The notes under the pieces were generated by a model that was given only the letters and a program-made list of their open reading frames with translations, made no database searches and was not told where the DNA came from. DNA of 6,393 bases, from contig CABUZD010000098.1 of assembly GCA_902495945.1 (NCBI GenBank), positions 1 through 6,393 on the forward strand, written 5' to 3'. The DNA comes from an uncultured Collinsella sp. Lineage in GTDB: Bacteria; Actinomycetota; Coriobacteriia; Coriobacteriales; Coriobacteriaceae. Shown here in pieces: positions 6,127 through 6,393 of this stretch. Positions within the stretch are counted from its first letter, which is position 1; each line of letters starts with the position of its first letter. A program made the translations under genes and the position numbers.

Positions 6127-6225
6127 GTCCCCGCAGGCAGCAGGCGCAACGCGCCGCAGCTGCCGGCCGCGCCCCGCAGTCCCCATAGGCGGCAGGCGCG
6201 AAGCGCCGAAGCTGCCGCCGGGACC
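6127..6225. repeat. Two related GC-rich hairpins upstream of ogt
   Basis: Two units 52 bp apart start with GTCCCC (6127 and 6179). Both contain GGCGC, a 3-nt loop and GCGCC (6143-6155; 6195-6207), flanked by an outer stem: GGCAGC/GCTGCC (6136-6141, 6159-6164) in the first, GGCGGCA/TGCCGCC (6188-6194, 6213-6219) in the second. The second has a further outer GTCCC/GGGAC (6179-6183, 6220-6224). They lie upstream of the likely ogt promoter. Function unknown; they could be dispersed repeats or an upstream terminator without T run. Confidence 0.6.
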
Positions 6226-6393
6226 AGGGCCCGCAACGGCCACGCGCCCCCACATCAGCCCAGCGGCCCCAACCAACAACGGCCCCATCGCAGGCCGCGC
6301 AGCCAAGTCACCGCAGGCGGGGGCCGGGCTTAGTTTTCAGAACACTCCGCAGACCAGTGTGGCGCCTTGTCCGCAGCTCCGAAGGAGCAGGAC
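6226..6393. other. Non-coding GC-rich stretch to the window edge
   Basis: No convincing gene is seen. The stretch is C-rich on the plus strand. It ends in a hairpin GCTCC-gaa-GGAGC (6376-6388) with an outer GTCC/GGAC (6369-6372, 6390-6393) that is cut by the edge; the symmetry probably extends beyond it, as for a terminator or another repeat unit. Confidence 0.45.

Noticed and set aside
6070..6306. Minus-strand frame of 78 codons upstream of ogt
   Set aside because: Gly/Ala/Arg/Pro-rich translation of the GC-rich hairpins, no ribosome site, and it runs into the ogt promoter zone.
5461..6333. Open frame of 290 codons on the plus strand across ogt and the region beyond
   Set aside because: It is antisense to ogt, rich in Arg and Pro throughout, runs through the hairpin repeats and has no ribosome site.
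6330..6393. Possible C-terminus of a minus-strand gene entering from the right edge, ending TAA at 6330-6332
   Set aside because: Only about 20 codons are visible, another frame is open too (ending at 6337), and the same bases form a hairpin; not enough to call a gene.

Overview
The window looks like a chromosomal stretch of a moderately GC-rich bacterium. Gene style, short intergenic regions full of GC-rich palindromes, GTG starts and a fluoride riboswitch in front of a CLC-type transporter all fit a gut actinomycete of the class Coriobacteriia, most likely close to Collinsella. That assignment is inference from style; no rRNA or marker gene is present to prove it.

Layout, left to right. 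Positions 1-246 hold no convincing gene. They carry two minus-strand intrinsic terminators (149-185 and 42-69), the first of which closes the ABC operon. Positions 3719 down to 247 are a two-gene minus-strand operon: a MacB/LolD-type ABC ATPase (233 aa), then its large FtsX-type permease (about 921 aa), joined with almost no gap. Positions 3720-3860 are the operon leader, rich in short inverted and direct repeats. Positions 3861-4036 are a compact control region for the divergent plus-strand gene: a consensus-like promoter (TTGACC, 17 bp, TATGAT), a fluoride (crcB-motif) riboswitch aptamer beginning about where transcription should start, and a strong intrinsic terminator whose left arm overlaps the 3' strand of the aptamer pseudoknot. 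The terminator ends directly at the Shine-Dalgarno sequence of the next gene.

That gene (4037-5272) is a 411-aa CLC protein with hallmarks of the fluoride-specific CLC-F branch: GREGV rather than GREGP, and GMSLV where chloride CLCs have GSGIP. Riboswitch and gene make a self-contained fluoride-resistance unit: fluoride stabilises the aptamer, the terminator cannot form, and the exporter is made. Positions 5328-5439 hold two copies of a 50-bp palindromic repeat between convergent genes. Positions 5479-6057 (minus) encode an O6-alkylguanine-DNA alkyltransferase (Ogt/MGMT family) with a GTG start and a clear AAAGGAG site. Positions 6058-6393 are non-coding as far as can be seen, very GC-rich, with two related large hairpins and a third cut by the window edge.

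The best-supported system is the fluoride sensor-attenuator-exporter unit. It is a known type of system, but its aptamer has several unusual details. The repeats and the solo ABC exporter are the less explained parts.
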